Origin: Aureimonas sp. SK2
GTDB taxonomy: Bacteria > Pseudomonadota > Alphaproteobacteria > Rhizobiales > Rhizobiaceae
NCBI RefSeq assembly: GCF_029813115.1
Contig: NZ_JAPZDS010000001.1
Coordinates: forward strand, 372,001-436,000
Length of the DNA: 64,000 bases
Reading direction: 5' to 3'
Below the pieces are notes generated by a model that made no database searches, was not told where the DNA came from, and saw only the letters and a list, made by a program, of their open reading frames with translations. This document shows, in pieces, positions 1 through 11,256 of the stretch; positions within the stretch are counted from its first letter, which is position 1, and the number at the start of each line of letters is the position of its first letter. The position numbers and the translations under genes were made by a program.

Positions 1-43
1 GCCGAACCAGGTCGCCGAAGAAATCCAGAAGAAGTACGCCTGA
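1..43 (+). CDS. fusA: Elongation factor G, 3' end (partial)
   Basis: Only the last 13 codons are present, reading [13 protein letters not shown] and then TGA at 41-43. This matches the usual alphaproteobacterial EF-G C-terminus (…NVA.EI..KYA), and the position directly upstream of tuf is the expected str-operon order. EF-G is the translocation GTPase of the ribosome. The gene runs off the left edge. Confidence 0.85.
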   Translation, partial: PNQVAEEIQKKYA

Positions 44-57
44 GGCCTTTCGGCCTC
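42..57 (+). other. Hairpin overlapping the fusA stop codon
   Basis: GAGGCC-TTTC-GGCCTC is a perfect 6-bp stem. No T-tract follows, so it is not a convincing terminator. It may protect the fusA 3' end or mark an mRNA processing point in the fusA-tuf transcript. Confidence 0.4.
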
Positions 58-107
58 GGCGACCACCCTCTGAAGCCCATCCGGGCACATGAATTGGAGA
101 GCCTACC

Positions 108-1283
<1,176 letters not shown>

Positions 1284-1303
1284 GTTTCGGCCTCTTGAAG
1301 TCA

Positions 1304-1336
1304 AGAGCGCGGCGGTATACACCGCCGCGTTCTCTT
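1304..1336 (+). terminator. Probable intrinsic terminator after tuf
   Basis: A 9-bp perfect stem CGCGGCGGT / ACCGCCGCG (1308-1316 and 1321-1329, ATAC loop) extends by four more pairs including one G-U, and is followed by a short pyrimidine run TTCTCTTTG. It separates the str operon from the S10 operon. The T-tract is weak, so readthrough is possible. Confidence 0.65.
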
Positions 1337-1451
1337 TGCCCTACGGGGCGGTTCGGGCGCCGTTCAGGCGTCCGGTTTGATCGGCTGAAGACTATTTAGC
1401 GATCGGAAAGCGCCGGCACTCCGGCATGGCTCCGACGGAAGGACGAATGCA

Positions 1452-1760
1452 ATGAACGGCCAGAATATTCGCATCCGCCTGAAGGCGTTCGACCACCGCG
1501 TGCTCGACGCCTCTACCCGCGAGATCGTATCGACGGCAAAGCGCACCGGCGCCAACGTGCGCGGGCCTATCCCGCTGCCGACCCGTATCGAGAAGTTCAC
1601 GGTCAACCGCTCGCCCCACGTGGACAAGAAGTCCCGCGAGCAGTTCGAAATGCGCACCCACAAGCGGCTCCTCGACATCGTCGACCCGACGCCGCAGACG
1701 GTCGATGCGCTGATGAAGCTCGACCTCGCCGCAGGCGTGGACGTCGAGATCAAGCTCTAA
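1452..1760 (+). CDS. rpsJ: 30S ribosomal protein S10
   Basis: 102 residues, usual length, beginning [16 protein letters not shown]10 is a 30S head protein that also binds NusB in antitermination. First gene of the S10 operon, 168 nt after tuf. GGAAGGACG precedes the start; an out-of-frame ATG at 1447 is ignored because the S10 N-terminus fits 1452. Confidence 0.98.
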   Translation: MNGQNIRIRLKAFDHRVLDASTREIVSTAKRTGANVRGPIPLPTRIEKFTVNRSPHVDKKSREQFEMRTHKRLLDIVDPTPQTVDALMKLDLAAGVDVEIKL

Positions 1761-1824
1761 CGAGCGGACATGAACCGGCCGGGCCGCCAAGGCTCCTAAG
1801 GTTCCTCTGAAGAAAGAACCAAGA

Positions 1825-2541
1825 ATGCGTTCAGGTGTGATTGCACAGAAGGTCGGCATGACCCGCATCTACAATGATGCGGGCGAGCACGTGCCGGTCA
1901 CGGTTCTCAAGATCGAGAACCTCCAGGTCGTGGGTCAGCGGACCCAGGACAAGAACGGCTACACCGCCGTTCAGCTCGGTGTCGGCACCGCCAAGGTGAA
2001 GAACACCTCCAAGGCGATGCGCGGCGTGTTCGCGCAGGCCTCCGTCGAGCCCAAGCGCAAGGTTGCCGAGTTCCGCGTGTCGGACGACAACCTGATCGAC
2101 GTGGGCGCCGAGATCACGGCCGACCACTTCGTCGCGGGCCAGCTGGTGGACGTCACCGGCACCTCGATCGGTAAGGGCTTCGCCGGCGTCATGAAGCGCC
2201 ACAATTTCGGCGGTCTGCGCGCCACGCACGGCGTGTCGGTCTCGCACCGCTCGCACGGTTCGACCGGTCAGCGCCAGGATCCCGGCAAGGTCTTCAAGAA
2301 CAAGAAGATGGCCGGCCACATGGGCCAGACCCGCGTCACGACCCAGAACCTCGAAGTTGTCCGCACGGACGCCGACAAGGGCCTGCTCCTGATCCGCGGC
2401 GCCGTGCCGGGCTCGAAGGGTGGCTGGATCTACGTGCGCGACGCCGTCAAGGCGAAGCTCCCCGAGAACGCCCCCAAGCCGGCTGCCCTGCGCCAGGCCG
2501 CCAACAACGGCGCTTCGGCCGCTTCCGAGGGAACCGAGTAA
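1825..2541 (+). CDS. rplC: 50S ribosomal protein L3
   Basis: 238 residues, beginning [17 protein letters not shown]3 is an early 23S rRNA assembly protein. The body is canonical; the last 30 or so residues form an Ala/Pro-rich tail absent from the 209-residue E. coli protein and common in alphaproteobacteria. The TAA stop overlaps the rplD ATG by one base (TAATG), indicating translational coupling. Confidence 0.98.
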   Translation: MRSGVIAQKVGMTRIYNDAGEHVPVTVLKIENLQVVGQRTQDKNGYTAVQLGVGTAKVKNTSKAMRGVFAQASVEPKRKVAEFRVSDDNLIDVGAEITADHFVAGQLVDVTGTSIGKGFAGVMKRHNFGGLRATHGVSVSHRSHGSTGQRQDPGKVFKNKKMAGHMGQTRVTTQNLEVVRTDADKGLLLIRGAVPGSKGGWIYVRDAVKAKLPENAPKPAALRQAANNGASAASEGTE

Positions 2542-3161
2542 TGGACATCAAGATCAAGACCCTCGCCGGCGCTGAGGCCGGCTCGGTGACCCTGGCCGAC
2601 GAGATCTTCGGTCTCGAGCCGCGCGAGGACATCCTCCAGCGCATGGTTCGCTACCAGCTCGCCAAGCGTCAGCAGGGCACGCACCAGTCGCTCGGCCGCG
2701 CCGAGATCGCTCGTACGGGCGCCAAGCTCTACAAGCAGAAGGGCACCGGTCGCGCCCGTCACGGCTCGGCCCGCGCTCCGCAGTTCCGCGGCGGCGGCAA
2801 GGCCCACGGCCCGGTGTCGCGCAGCCATGCCCACGACCTTCCCAAGAAGGTCCGTGCGCTCGCTCTGAAGCACGCCCTCTCGGCCAAGGCCAAGTCGGGC
2901 GGTCTGATCGTCATCGACGACCTGACCTCTGCGGACGGCAAGACCAAGGCGGTGCTCGCCCAGTTCGCGGGCCTCGGCCTGACGAACGCGCTGATCATCG
3001 GCGGCGCGCAGCTGAACGAGAACTTCGCTCGCTCGGCCCGCAACATCCCGAACATCGACGTGCTGCCGGTTCAGGGCATCAACGTTTACGACATTCTGCG
3101 CCGTCAGACGCTTGTCCTGTCGAAGGCTGCCGTCGAGGCCCTCGAGGAGCGCTTCAAATGA
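2541..3161 (+). CDS. rplD: 50S ribosomal protein L4
   Basis: 206 residues. L4 is an exit-tunnel protein with a long basic loop (residues about 45-95, rich in R/K/G) that reaches into the rRNA. In E. coli L4 represses the S10 operon through its leader; no equivalent leader is recognised here. It overlaps rplC by 1 nt and rplW by 4 nt (ATGA). Confidence 0.98.
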   Translation: MDIKIKTLAGAEAGSVTLADEIFGLEPREDILQRMVRYQLAKRQQGTHQSLGRAEIARTGAKLYKQKGTGRARHGSARAPQFRGGGKAHGPVSRSHAHDLPKKVRALALKHALSAKAKSGGLIVIDDLTSADGKTKAVLAQFAGLGLTNALIIGGAQLNENFARSARNIPNIDVLPVQGINVYDILRRQTLVLSKAAVEALEERFK

Positions 3162-3451
3162 GCGATCTGCGCCACTACGACGTCATCACGAGCCCGGTCA
3201 TCACTGAAAAGTCGACGCTGGTCTCCGAGTTCAACCAGGTGATCTTCAACGTTGCGAAGACCGCGACCAAGCCGCAGATCAAGGCGGCCGTCGAGTCTCT
3301 GTTCGGTGTCAAGGTCACTGCCGTCAACACCCTCGTCCGCAAGGGCAAGGTGCGGCGCTTCCGCGGCCGTCCGGGCCGCCAGAGCGACCAGAAGAAGGCG
3401 ATCGTGACGCTGGCCGAGGGCCAGTCCATCGACGTCTCGACCGGTCTCTGA
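3158..3451 (+). CDS. rplW: 50S ribosomal protein L23
   Basis: 97 residues. L23 sits at the tunnel exit and docks trigger factor and SRP. It has the L23 fold signature VITEKST early and [16 protein letters not shown] in the basic loop. Start overlaps rplD by 4 nt. Confidence 0.98.
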   Translation: MSDLRHYDVITSPVITEKSTLVSEFNQVIFNVAKTATKPQIKAAVESLFGVKVTAVNTLVRKGKVRRFRGRPGRQSDQKKAIVTLAEGQSIDVSTGL

Positions 3452-3477
3452 CGGCTGGCTGCGAGGAATAGAAGATC

Positions 3478-4314
3478 ATGGCACTGAAGAACTTCAAGCC
3501 GGTCACCCCGAGCACCCGCCAGCTGGTGCTGGTCGACCGCTCGGGCCTCTGGAAGGGCAAGCCGGTCAAGCAGTTGACCGAGGGCCTGCACTCCAGCGGC
3601 GGCCGCAACAACATGGGTCGCATCACCGCCCGCTATCAGGGGGGCGGTCACAAGCGCACCTACCGCATGATCGACTTCAAGCGTCGCAAGCTTGATGTCG
3701 TCGCCACGGTGGAGCGCCTGGAATACGACCCGAACCGCACCGCGTTCATCGCGCTGCTTCGCTACGAGGACGGCGAGCTGTCCTACATCCTGGCGCCGCA
3801 GCGCCTTGCTGCCGGCGACAAGGTGGTGGCCGGTCTCACCGGCGTGGACGTGAAGCCCGGCAACGCGATGCCGCTTTCGGCGATGCCCGTCGGCACCATC
3901 ATCCACAACGTGGAGATGAAGCCGATGAAGGGCGGGCAGATCGCCCGCTCCGCCGGCGCCTATGCGCAGCTCGTCGGCCGCGACCAGGGCATGGCGATCC
4001 TGCGCCTGAACTCGGGCGAGCAGCGCCTCGTCTCGGGCTCGTGCTTCGCCACGGTCGGTGCGGTGTCCAACCCGGACCACGGCAACATCAACCTGGGCAA
4101 GGCCGGTCGCTCGGTCTGGCTCGGTCGTCGCCCGCACGTTCGCGGCGTCGCCATGAACCCGGTCGACCACCCGCACGGCGGTGGTGAAGGCCGCACCTCG
4201 GGTGGCCGTCATCCGGTCACCCCGTGGGGCAAGCCGACGAAGGGCAAGCGCACGCGCCAGAACAAGGCGACCGACAAGTTCATCATGCGCTCGCGCCATC
4301 AGCGCAAGAAGTAA
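3478..4314 (+). CDS. rplB: 50S ribosomal protein L2
   Basis: 278 residues, full length. L2 is needed for subunit joining and peptidyl-transferase activity. The conserved C-terminal loop [20 protein letters not shown] carries the histidine placed near the catalytic centre, followed by the basic end [20 protein letters not shown]. 26 nt after rplW, 12 nt before rpsS. Confidence 0.99.
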   Translation: MALKNFKPVTPSTRQLVLVDRSGLWKGKPVKQLTEGLHSSGGRNNMGRITARYQGGGHKRTYRMIDFKRRKLDVVATVERLEYDPNRTAFIALLRYEDGELSYILAPQRLAAGDKVVAGLTGVDVKPGNAMPLSAMPVGTIIHNVEMKPMKGGQIARSAGAYAQLVGRDQGMAILRLNSGEQRLVSGSCFATVGAVSNPDHGNINLGKAGRSVWLGRRPHVRGVAMNPVDHPHGGGEGRTSGGRHPVTPWGKPTKGKRTRQNKATDKFIMRSRHQRKK

Positions 4315-4326
4315 GGGAAACACTCC

Positions 4327-4605
4327 ATGACACGTTCCGTCTGGAAAGGTCCGTTCGTTGATGGCTACCTGCTGAAGAAGGCCGAAAAGGTCCGCTCCGG
4401 CGGTCGCAACGAAGTCATCAAGATCTGGAGCCGTCGCTCCACGATCCTGCCGCAGTTCGTGGGTCTCACGTTCGGCGTCTACAACGGCAACAAGCACATC
4501 CCGGTCTCGGTCAACGAGGACATGGTCGGACACAAGTTCGGCGAGTTCTCCCCGACCCGTACCTATTACGGCCACGGCGCCGACAAGAAGGCGAAGAGGA
4601 AGTAA
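4327..4605 (+). CDS. rpsS: 30S ribosomal protein S19
   Basis: 92 residues, beginning [22 protein letters not shown]19 forms a head complex with S13 at the A site. The signature [20 protein letters not shown] and the late [11 protein letters not shown] motif are intact. One nucleotide separates its TAA from rplV. Confidence 0.98.
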   Translation: MTRSVWKGPFVDGYLLKKAEKVRSGGRNEVIKIWSRRSTILPQFVGLTFGVYNGNKHIPVSVNEDMVGHKFGEFSPTRTYYGHGADKKAKRK

Positions 4606-4606
4606 C

Positions 4607-4993
4607 ATGGGCAAGGCCAAGGCCGAGCGCGTGCTCAAGGACAACGAGGCGAAGGCAGTCGCCCGTACGATCCGCGTGAGCCCGCAGAAACTGAACCTCG
4701 TCGCGCAGATGATCCGCGGCAAGAAGGTGGACCGCGCCCTCGCGGACCTGACCTTCTCGCGCAAGCGGATCGCCGAGACGGTGAAGAAGACGCTGGAAAG
4801 CGCCATCGCGAACGCCGAGAACAACCATGACCTCGACGTCGACGCCCTCGTCGTCGCCGAGGCCTTCGTCGGCAAGTCGATCACGATGAAGCGTTTCCAC
4901 GCCCGCGGTCGCGGTCGTGCGAGCCGGGTCGAGAAGCCCTTCTCGCACCTGACGATCATCGTCCGCGAGAAGGCCGAAGAGGAGGCCGCGTAA
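4607..4993 (+). CDS. rplV: 50S ribosomal protein L22
   Basis: 128 residues. L22 lines the exit tunnel; the beta-hairpin that narrows the tunnel lies around residues 84-105 ([21 protein letters not shown]), the region where macrolide-resistance changes arise in other species. The TAA overlaps the rpsC ATG (TAATG). Confidence 0.98.
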   Translation: MGKAKAERVLKDNEAKAVARTIRVSPQKLNLVAQMIRGKKVDRALADLTFSRKRIAETVKKTLESAIANAENNHDLDVDALVVAEAFVGKSITMKRFHARGRGRASRVEKPFSHLTIIVREKAEEEAA

Positions 4994-5721
4994 TGGGTCA
5001 GAAAGTCAATCCGATCGGCCTGCGCCTCGGCATCAACCGGACCTGGGATTCGCGTTGGTTCGCCAACACGGGCGAGTACGGCCAGCTGCTCCACGAGGAC
5101 CTTGCGATCCGCAAGTACCTCCTCAACGAGCTCAAGCAGGCGGCGGTCTCCAAGATCGTCATCGAGCGTCCGCACAAGAAGTGCCGCATCACGATCCACT
5201 CGGCGCGTCCGGGCATCGTGATCGGCAAGAAGGGCGCCGACATCGAGAAGCTCCGCAAGAAGCTCTCGTCGATGACCAACGCCGAGACGCACATCAACAT
5301 CGTCGAGGTCCGCAAGCCCGAGACCGACGCGACGCTGGTGGCGCAGTCCATCGCGCAGCAGCTGGAGCGCCGCATCGCGTTCCGCCGCGCCATGAAGCGC
5401 GCCGTGCAGTCCGCCATGCGCCTCGGCGCGGAAGGCATCCGCATCAACTGCGGCGGTCGTCTCGGCGGCGCCGAGATCGCCCGCATGGAATGGTACCGCG
5501 AGGGCCGCGTTCCGCTGCATACGTTGCGCGCGGATGTTGACTACGGCACCGCCGAAGCCCATACGGCGTACGGTGTCTGCGGCGTGAAGGTCTGGATCTT
5601 CAAGGGCGAGATCCTGGAGCACGATCCGATGGCTTCCGAGCGTCGGGCGGTCGAGGGCGACGGTTCGAACTCCGGTGGCGGCAATAACCGTCGTCGCGAG
5701 CGCGAGCGCGAGCACGCCTGA
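4993..5721 (+). CDS. rpsC: 30S ribosomal protein S3
   Basis: 242 residues. S3 lines the mRNA entry channel and acts as part of the mRNA helicase. The type-2 KH domain with GxxG loop ([13 protein letters not shown]) lies near residues 72-85 and is followed by the C-terminal S3 domain. The final 30 or so residues are a Gly/Asn then Arg/Glu-rich low-complexity tail. Confidence 0.98.
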   Translation: MGQKVNPIGLRLGINRTWDSRWFANTGEYGQLLHEDLAIRKYLLNELKQAAVSKIVIERPHKKCRITIHSARPGIVIGKKGADIEKLRKKLSSMTNAETHINIVEVRKPETDATLVAQSIAQQLERRIAFRRAMKRAVQSAMRLGAEGIRINCGGRLGGAEIARMEWYREGRVPLHTLRADVDYGTAEAHTAYGVCGVKVWIFKGEILEHDPMASERRAVEGDGSNSGGGNNRRREREREHA

Positions 5722-5747
5722 TAGGCGAAGTTTCGGAGTAATAGGAA

Positions 5748-6161
5748 ATGTTGCAACCAAAGCGCACGAAGTTCCGGAAGGCGTTCAAGGGACGCATTCA
5801 CGGGAACTCCAAGGGCGGCTCGTTGCTCAGCTTCGGGACCTTCGGCCTGAAGGCACTCGAGCCAGAGCGTGTTACGGCCCGCCAGATCGAAGCGGCTCGC
5901 CGCGCGATCACCCGTCAGATGAAGCGCCAGGGCCGCGTCTGGATCCGGATCTTCCCGGACCTGCCGGTCACCGCCAAGCCGACGGAAGTCCGCATGGGTA
6001 AGGGCAAGGGTGCGATCGAGTACTGGGCGGCGCGCGTCGCCCCCGGCCGCATCATGTTCGAGATCGACGGCGTGGCGGAAGACGTCGCTCGCGAGGCCCT
6101 GCGCCTCGGCGCGGCCAAGCTTCCGATCCGCACGCGGTTCATCCAGCGCATCGCCGAGTAA
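5748..6161 (+). CDS. rplP: 50S ribosomal protein L16
   Basis: 137 residues, beginning [20 protein letters not shown]16 binds near the A-site tRNA elbow. The signature [18 protein letters not shown] is present, including the Arg that is hydroxylated in some bacteria. Follows rpsC by 26 nt with GGAG upstream. Confidence 0.98.
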   Translation: MLQPKRTKFRKAFKGRIHGNSKGGSLLSFGTFGLKALEPERVTARQIEAARRAITRQMKRQGRVWIRIFPDLPVTAKPTEVRMGKGKGAIEYWAARVAPGRIMFEIDGVAEDVAREALRLGAAKLPIRTRFIQRIAE

Positions 6162-6172
6162 GGAGAAGTTCG

Positions 6173-6373
6173 ATGAAAGCCTCCGATCTCACCACCAAGA
6201 CGCAGGACGAGCTGACCACCGAGCTCGGCAAGCTCAAGAAGGAGCAGTTCAACCTGCGCTTCCAGCGTGCCACCGGCCAGCTCGAGAACACGTCTCGAGT
6301 CAAGGAAGTCCGTCGCGACATCGCCCGGATCAAGACCATTGCCCGCCAGAAGGCCGGCACGGCCAAGGCCTGA
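6173..6373 (+). CDS. rpmC: 50S ribosomal protein L29
   Basis: 66 residues forming the usual long two-helix hairpin ([18 protein letters not shown]…). L29 lies at the tunnel exit beside L23. AAGGAG sits 6 nt upstream of the start. 11 nt after rplP. Confidence 0.97.
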   Translation: MKASDLTTKTQDELTTELGKLKKEQFNLRFQRATGQLENTSRVKEVRRDIARIKTIARQKAGTAKA

Positions 6374-6385
6374 AGGTAGTCAACT

Positions 6386-6631
6386 ATGCCGAAACGCGTT
6401 TTGCAGGGGACCGTGGTCTCCGATAAGAATGACAAGACGGTCGTCGTGCTCGTGGAGCGTCGCTTCACGCATCCGCTCTTCAAGAAGACCGTTCGCCGGT
6501 CGAAGAAGTATAAGGCGCACGACGAGTCCAACCAGCACAAGGTCGGCGATATCGTCTCCATCGAGGAGACCAAGCCGATCTCGAAGGACAAGACTTGGAT
6601 CGTCGTTGCCTCCCAGGCTTCGGCTCAGTGA
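6386..6631 (+). CDS. rpsQ: 30S ribosomal protein S17
   Basis: 81 residues. S17 is an OB-fold protein binding helix 11 of 16S rRNA early in assembly. The conserved [18 protein letters not shown] and SKKYKAHDE segments are present. A hairpin-containing gap separates it from rplN. Confidence 0.97.
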   Translation: MPKRVLQGTVVSDKNDKTVVVLVERRFTHPLFKKTVRRSKKYKAHDESNQHKVGDIVSIEETKPISKDKTWIVVASQASAQ

Positions 6632-6640
6632 ATATAGGCT

Positions 6641-6669
6641 CGGGTGCAGCGCATGATCCTGCGCTCCCC
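6641..6669 (+). other. Intercistronic hairpin rpsQ-rplN
   Basis: AGCGCA (6648-6653) pairs with TGCGCT (6660-6665) around a TGATCC loop, and flanking CGGG/CCCG can extend the stem. It fills most of the 67-nt gap between the S10-type genes and rplN, the point where the E. coli spc operon starts. No T-tract, so more likely a processing or translational control element. Confidence 0.45.
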
Positions 6670-6698
6670 GGCTGCTCGTGATTTGAAGGCGGCCTGAC

Positions 6699-7067
6699 AT
6701 GATTCAGATGCAAACAAACCTCGATGTGGCGGACAACTCCGGCGCCCGTCGTGTCATGTGCATCAAGGTGCTGGGCGGCTCGAAGCGGAAGTATGCCTCG
6801 GTCGGCGACATTATCGTCGTTTCGATCAAGGAGGCCATTCCGCGCGGCCGCGTGAAGAAGGGTGACGTGATGAAGGCGGTCGTGGTTCGCACGGCCAAGG
6901 ACATCCGCCGCCCGGACGGTTCCGTGATCCGCTTCGACCGCAATGCGGCGGTGCTGATCGACAACAAGAAGGAGCCGGTTGGAACTCGTATCTTCGGACC
7001 CGTGCCCCGCGAGCTGCGCGGCCGGAACCACATGAAGATCATTTCCCTGGCCCCGGAAGTGCTGTAA
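6699..7067 (+). CDS. rplN: 50S ribosomal protein L14
   Basis: 122 residues, beginning [22 protein letters not shown], the invariant L14 start. L14 sits at the subunit interface and is the target of the silencing factor RsfS. First gene of the spc-type block. Confidence 0.98.
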   Translation: MIQMQTNLDVADNSGARRVMCIKVLGGSKRKYASVGDIIVVSIKEAIPRGRVKKGDVMKAVVVRTAKDIRRPDGSVIRFDRNAAVLIDNKKEPVGTRIFGPVPRELRGRNHMKIISLAPEVL

Positions 7068-7079
7068 GGAGCCGGACCG

Positions 7080-7403
7080 ATGCAGAAGATCAAAAAGGGC
7101 GACAACGTCGTCGTGCTGGCCGGCAAGGACAAGGGCCGCTCGGGCAAGGTGCTCCAGGTCATGCCGAAGGAGGACCGTGCGGTCGTCTCCGGCGTGAACA
7201 TGGTGAAGCGCCACCAGAAGCAGACCGCGAGCCAGGAAGCCGGGATCGTCTCCAAGGAGGCTCCCATCCACCTCTCGAACCTCTCGGTCGCCGACCCGAA
7301 GGATGGCAAGCCGACCCGCGTCGGTTTCAAGGTTGTCGGCGAAGGCGAGAACGCGAAGAAGGTGCGCGTCGCCAAGCGTTCGGGAGAACAGATCGATGGC
7401 TGA
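7080..7403 (+). CDS. rplX: 50S ribosomal protein L24
   Basis: 107 residues. L24 is a KOW-domain assembly initiator ([22 protein letters not shown] at the N-terminus). Its end overlaps the start of rplE by 8 nt (ATGGCTGA). Confidence 0.97.
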   Translation: MQKIKKGDNVVVLAGKDKGRSGKVLQVMPKEDRAVVSGVNMVKRHQKQTASQEAGIVSKEAPIHLSNLSVADPKDGKPTRVGFKVVGEGENAKKVRVAKRSGEQIDG

Positions 7404-7953
7404 GACCAGCTACACGCCTCGGCTCAAGGCCGTATACCGCGACGAGATCCGCAAGCAGCTTCTCGAGGAGTTCAAGTACTCCAACGAGATGCAGGTGCCG
7501 CGGCTCGACAAGGTGGTGATCAACATGGGCGTCGGTGAGGCCACCGGCGATTCCAAGAAGCCTTCCATCGCGGCCGAGGACCTGGCGAAGATCGCCGGTC
7601 AGAAGCCCGTCATCACGCGCGCCCGCAACTCGATCGCCGGGTTCAAGGTGCGCGAGAACATGCCGATCGGCGCGAAGGTCACCCTTCGCAAGGAGCGCAT
7701 GTACGAGTTCGTGGATCGCCTGGTGCAGATCGCTCTGCCCCGCGTGCGCGACTTCCGCGGCCTCAACCCCAAGAGCTTCGACGGCCGTGGCAACTTCGCC
7801 ATGGGTCTGAAGGAGCACATCGTGTTCCCCGAGATCAACTACGACAAGGTTGATCAGATGTGGGGCATGGACATCATCGTGTGTACGACGGCGAAGACCG
7901 ACGAGGAAGCCCGCGCCCTTCTGAAGGCGCTGAACTTCCCGTTCCGCCAGTAA
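7396..7953 (+). CDS. rplE: 50S ribosomal protein L5
   Basis: 185 residues, beginning [15 protein letters not shown]5 binds 5S rRNA and contacts the P-site tRNA. The ATG at 7396 was chosen over upstream in-frame codons because it gives the normal family length and N-terminus; the start lies inside the rplX 3' end, implying coupled translation. Confidence 0.97.
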   Translation: MAETSYTPRLKAVYRDEIRKQLLEEFKYSNEMQVPRLDKVVINMGVGEATGDSKKPSIAAEDLAKIAGQKPVITRARNSIAGFKVRENMPIGAKVTLRKERMYEFVDRLVQIALPRVRDFRGLNPKSFDGRGNFAMGLKEHIVFPEINYDKVDQMWGMDIIVCTTAKTDEEARALLKALNFPFRQ

Positions 7954-7975
7954 CGGCAGGCGAAAGGAAAAGCTT

Positions 7976-8281
7976 ATGGCCAAGAAGAGCGCCATCGAGA
8001 AGAACAAGCGCCGGCAGAAGCTGGTCGCGAAGTATGCGGCCAAGCGCGAGGCGCTGAAGGCTGTGACCACGAACCAGGAGGCCTCAATGGAGGAGCGTTT
8101 CCGCGCTCAGCTCCAGCTGGCCGAGTTGCCGCGCAACTCCTCCAAGGTTCGCGTTCGCAACCGCTGCGAGGTGACGGGTCGTCCGCGCGCCTACTACCGC
8201 AAGCTCAAGATGAGCCGTATCGCCCTGCGCGATCTCGGCAACACGGGGCAGATCCCCGGCGTCGTCAAGTCGAGCTGGTAA
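7976..8281 (+). CDS. rpsN: 30S ribosomal protein S14 (zinc-independent form)
   Basis: 101 residues, beginning [13 protein letters not shown]. This is the long C-minus form of S14: only one cysteine remains ([10 protein letters not shown]), so there is no zinc ribbon. S14 is a late 30S head protein. AAAGGAAAA precedes the ATG. Confidence 0.97.
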   Translation: MAKKSAIEKNKRRQKLVAKYAAKREALKAVTTNQEASMEERFRAQLQLAELPRNSSKVRVRNRCEVTGRPRAYYRKLKMSRIALRDLGNTGQIPGVVKSSW

Positions 8282-8293
8282 GGAGGCACTGCA

Positions 8294-8692
8294 ATGGCAC
8301 TTTCCGATCCTCTCGGCGATATGCTCACCCGCATCCGCAACGCCACGATGCGGAACAAGTCGTCCGTCGCCACGCCGGCGTCCAAGCTCCGCGCGCGCGT
8401 CCTCGACGTGCTCAAGGACGAGGGCTACATCCGCGGTTACTCCGAGACGAAGTTCGAGAACGGCACGGCCGAGTTCAACATCGAACTCAAGTATTACGAG
8501 GGCGCTCCCGTCATCAAGGAGATCGCCCGCGTGTCGAAGCCGGGCCGCCGCGTCTACGTTTCGGCGAAGACCATCCCGCACGTCGCCAACGGCCTGGGCA
8601 TCTCGGTGCTCTCGACCCCGAAGGGCGTCATGGCGGACCACGCCGCTCGCGAACAGAACGTCGGTGGCGAGATCCTCTGCCGCGTCTTCTGA
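8294..8692 (+). CDS. rpsH: 30S ribosomal protein S8
   Basis: 132 residues, beginning [18 protein letters not shown]8 is a primary 16S rRNA binder and, in E. coli, the feedback repressor of the spc operon. The C-terminal [25 protein letters not shown] signature is intact. Confidence 0.98.
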   Translation: MALSDPLGDMLTRIRNATMRNKSSVATPASKLRARVLDVLKDEGYIRGYSETKFENGTAEFNIELKYYEGAPVIKEIARVSKPGRRVYVSAKTIPHVANGLGISVLSTPKGVMADHAAREQNVGGEILCRVF

Positions 8693-8736
8693 CGCGGCAT
8701 CGAGGTCTCCCAAGCGATCAACGGACAGGTTCTCAG

Positions 8737-9270
8737 ATGTCTCGTATTGGCAAGAAGCCGGTTGCCGTCCCGGGCGGTGTCACCGCCTCGGTCGACGGCC
8801 AGACCGTCCGGGCCAAAGGCCCGAAGGGCGAGCTTTCCTTCGTCGTCAACGACGAAGTACTCGTGAAGATGGAAGACGGGTCGATCAAGGTCGATCCGCG
8901 TGACGACTCGAAGGATGCTCGGTCGAAGTGGGGCATGTCCCGCACGATGATCGTCAACATCCTCTCGGGCGTGAAGGACGGTTTCGAGAAGCGTCTCGAG
9001 ATCTCCGGCGTCGGCTACCGTGCCTCGATGCAGGGCAAGAACCTGCAGCTCGCGCTCGGCTTCAGCCACGACGTTCTCTACCCGGTTCCGGAAGGCATCC
9101 AGATCGCCGTTCCGAAGCCGACGGAGATCGTCATCACCGGCATCGACAAGCAGCAGGTCGGTCAGGTGGCGGCGGAGATCCGCGAGTATCGCGGCCCCGA
9201 GCCCTACAAGGGCAAGGGCGTGAAGTACGCTGACGAGAAGATCGTCCGCAAGGAAGGCAAGAAGAAGTAA
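8737..9270 (+). CDS. rplF: 50S ribosomal protein L6
   Basis: 177 residues, beginning [13 protein letters not shown]6 is a two-domain protein near the sarcin-ricin loop. The C-terminal signature [17 protein letters not shown] is complete. Confidence 0.98.
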   Translation: MSRIGKKPVAVPGGVTASVDGQTVRAKGPKGELSFVVNDEVLVKMEDGSIKVDPRDDSKDARSKWGMSRTMIVNILSGVKDGFEKRLEISGVGYRASMQGKNLQLALGFSHDVLYPVPEGIQIAVPKPTEIVITGIDKQQVGQVAAEIREYRGPEPYKGKGVKYADEKIVRKEGKKK

Positions 9271-9280
9271 GGCTCGGGAC

Positions 9281-9643
9281 ATGGCAACGCAGAAGGAACT
9301 CCTCCGGCGCCGCGCATCCCGCGTCCGCCGTTCTCTCAAGGCGGTGGCGAACGGGCGTCCGCGCCTTTCGGTCCATCGTTCGTCCAAGAACATCTACGCC
9401 CAGATCATCGACGACGCCGCCGGCCGTACGCTGGCCGCGGCCTCGACGCTGGACGTCGGCCTTCGCGGCGAGCTCAAGACGGGCGCCGACGTGGCGGCCG
9501 CCGCTGCGGTGGGCAAGCTTGTCGCGGAGCGCGCTAAGGAAGCCGGGGTGACCGACGTCGTGTTCGATCGCGGCGCGTTCATCTATCACGGCCGCATCAA
9601 GGCGCTGGCCGAGTCCGCTCGTGAGGGCGGCCTGAATTTCTGA
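9281..9643 (+). CDS. rplR: 50S ribosomal protein L18
   Basis: 120 residues. L18 binds 5S rRNA with L5. The basic N-terminus [14 protein letters not shown] and the [24 protein letters not shown] end are typical. An unusually long 178-nt spacer follows. Confidence 0.97.
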   Translation: MATQKELLRRRASRVRRSLKAVANGRPRLSVHRSSKNIYAQIIDDAAGRTLAAASTLDVGLRGELKTGADVAAAAAVGKLVAERAKEAGVTDVVFDRGAFIYHGRIKALAESAREGGLNF

Positions 9644-9821
9644 TCGCTGGCCTTCGGGCCACCGATCTTCGGCATGAACGCGGTCCGGTGGGTTTACCCG
9701 CCGGCCGTGTCGTGCTTTACGGGCCGCGACGACCCCGAGGGGCAACGTCGCTGCCTTTTGCCAGGTGCCGCATGGCCGGCACCTTCCCTAGGACGCCTCC
9801 GGAAAAAAACAAGGACAGGAT
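9644..9821 (+). other. Structured 178-nt spacer rplR-rpsE
   Basis: The gap holds three successive hairpins: TGGCC-TTCG-GGCCA (9648-9661, UUCG tetraloop), CCGGTGGG-TTTA-CCCGCCGG (9685-9704, one G-U) and GGTGCCG-CATGGC-CGGCACC (9764-9783). No T-tract follows any of them and no credible small gene is present. A purine-rich stretch with GGACAGG precedes the rpsE start. Possible leader or processing region inside the spc operon. Confidence 0.6.
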
Positions 9822-10373
9822 ATGGCGCCTCGCAATGAACGTAACGACCGCGAAGAGCGGGATGACGGCTTCGTCGACAAGCTCGTCCACATCAACCGCG
9901 TCGCCAAGGTGGTGAAGGGCGGCCGTCGCTTCGGCTTCGCCGCGCTCGTCGTCGTTGGCGACCTGAAGGGCCGCGTCGGCTTCGGCCACGGCAAGGCACG
10001 CGAAGTTCCCGAGGCCATCCGCAAGGCCACGGAAGCCGCCAAGCGCGACCTGATCTTCGTGCCGCTGCGCGACGGGCGCACGCTCCACCACGACGTGGCG
10101 GGCCGCCACGGCGCCGGCAAGGTGCTCCTGCGCACCGCCGAGGCCGGTACCGGCATCATCGCCGGTGGTCCGATGCGCGCCGTGTTCGAGGCCGTCGGCA
10201 TGCACGATGTCGTCGCCAAGTCGCTCGGCTCGTCGAACCCCTACAACATGGTTCGCGCCACGTTCGACGCCCTGAAGGGTCAGATGCATCCGAAGGATGT
10301 CGCTGCCCGTCGCGGCATCAAGTATTCCACGCTCCAGGCGCGTCGCCGCGACCTGGTCGGCGCTGAGGACTGA
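9822..10373 (+). CDS. rpsE: 30S ribosomal protein S5
   Basis: 183 residues, beginning [36 protein letters not shown] in part as expected. S5 is a 30S fidelity protein at the mRNA channel with a double-stranded-RNA-binding fold and a ribosomal S5 C-terminal fold ([21 protein letters not shown]). Confidence 0.98.
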   Translation: MAPRNERNDREERDDGFVDKLVHINRVAKVVKGGRRFGFAALVVVGDLKGRVGFGHGKAREVPEAIRKATEAAKRDLIFVPLRDGRTLHHDVAGRHGAGKVLLRTAEAGTGIIAGGPMRAVFEAVGMHDVVAKSLGSSNPYNMVRATFDALKGQMHPKDVAARRGIKYSTLQARRRDLVGAED

Positions 10374-10384
10374 TGGTCGAGCGC

Positions 10385-10404
10385 GAGCGCAAGGATTTGC
10401 GCTC
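10385..10404 (+). other. Intercistronic hairpin rpsE-rpmD
   Basis: GAGCGCAA-GGAT-TTGCGCTC is a perfect 8-bp stem with a 4-nt loop in the 64-nt gap between rpsE and rpmD. No T-tract. Confidence 0.55.
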
Positions 10405-10437
10405 CGCCCCCGTCGTCCCCACTCAAGGAGCCGAATG

Positions 10438-10641
10438 ATGTCCAAGACTGAAGTCCAGGGCTCGACGATCACCGTCGAACAGATCGGAAGCCCGATCCGC
10501 CGTCCGAGCGACCAGCGTGCCACGCTGATCGGCCTCGGGCTGAACAAGATGCACCGCGTTCGGACGCTGGAGGATACGCCTTCGGTCCGTGGCATGATCG
10601 CCAAGGTCAGCCACCTCGTCCGCGTCGTCGACGGCAAGTAA
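10438..10641 (+). CDS. rpmD: 50S ribosomal protein L30
   Basis: 67 residues, reading [20 protein letters not shown]30 is a small ferredoxin-like 50S protein. Two in-frame ATGs (10435 and 10438) are possible; AAGGAG at 10425-10430 is 7 nt from the second and 4 nt from the first, so 10438 is preferred. Confidence 0.96.
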   Translation: MSKTEVQGSTITVEQIGSPIRRPSDQRATLIGLGLNKMHRVRTLEDTPSVRGMIAKVSHLVRVVDGK

Positions 10642-10657
10642 GCCGGGAGTGAACGAG

Positions 10658-11134
10658 ATGAAGCTCAACGAGATCGCCGACAAGGACGGCGCCACCCATT
10701 CGCGCAAGCGTCTGGGCCGCGGCATCGGCTCCGGCTCCGGCAAGACCGGTGGTCGCGGCGTGAAGGGTCAGAAGGCCCGTTCCGGCGTCGCCATCAACGG
10801 CTTCGAGGGCGGCCAGATGCCGCTCTACCGTCGCCTGCCGAAGCGCGGCTTCGTGAACATCTTCGCGAAGGACTTCAACGTCGTCTCGCTCGACAAGATC
10901 GCCAAGGCGATCGAGGCCGGCAAGCTCGACGCGAAGTCCACGATCGACCTGGCCGCCCTTCAGGCCGCCGGCGTCGTTCGCCGCGGCCGCGATGGCGTGC
11001 GGATCCTGGGCGACGGCGAAGTAACGGCCAAGCTGACCATCGTAGCCGACGGCGCCTCGCGCTCCGCGGTCGAAAAGGTTCAGAAGGCCGGTGGCACGCT
11101 CACCGTTCCCGAGAAGCCTGCGGCGGAAGCCTGA
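10658..11134 (+). CDS. rplO: 50S ribosomal protein L15
   Basis: 158 residues, beginning [34 protein letters not shown], the family N-terminus. The ATG at 10658 is chosen over a GTG three codons upstream because GGGAG lies at the right distance. Last gene before a strong terminator. Confidence 0.97.
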   Translation: MKLNEIADKDGATHSRKRLGRGIGSGSGKTGGRGVKGQKARSGVAINGFEGGQMPLYRRLPKRGFVNIFAKDFNVVSLDKIAKAIEAGKLDAKSTIDLAALQAAGVVRRGRDGVRILGDGEVTAKLTIVADGASRSAVEKVQKAGGTLTVPEKPAAEA

Positions 11135-11160
11135 TAACCGCCACCCGCGGTTGAAGAACG

Positions 11161-11194
11161 AAAGCCGCCCCTCCGATGAGAGGGCGGCTTTTTT
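11161..11194 (+). terminator. Strong intrinsic terminator after rplO
   Basis: AAAGCCGCCC (11161-11170) pairs with GGGCGGCTTT (11182-11191), the inner CTC/GAG extends the stem, and a T6 run follows. It ends the S10/spc transcript before secY, so secY-adk likely needs its own promoter or readthrough. Confidence 0.85.
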
Positions 11195-11225
11195 CGTGCG
11201 GGACGTTTCTGTGACCGAATTTGTC

Positions 11226-11256
11226 TTGTAATTCGCGTCGGCAGGCCGTTCTACAT
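11226..11256 (+). promoter_or_regulatory. Possible secY promoter
   Basis: TTGTAA (11226-11231) and CTACAT (11251-11256) are separated by 19 nt, slightly long for sigma-70. Its position between the rplO terminator and secY is the main argument. Confidence 0.3.

Noticed and set aside
3175-5760. Long minus-strand open frame (about 860 codons) opposite rplW-rpsC
   Set aside because: It runs antisense to seven well-supported ribosomal protein genes, has low-complexity R/A/L-rich translation and no family motif; a by-product of high GC at third positions.
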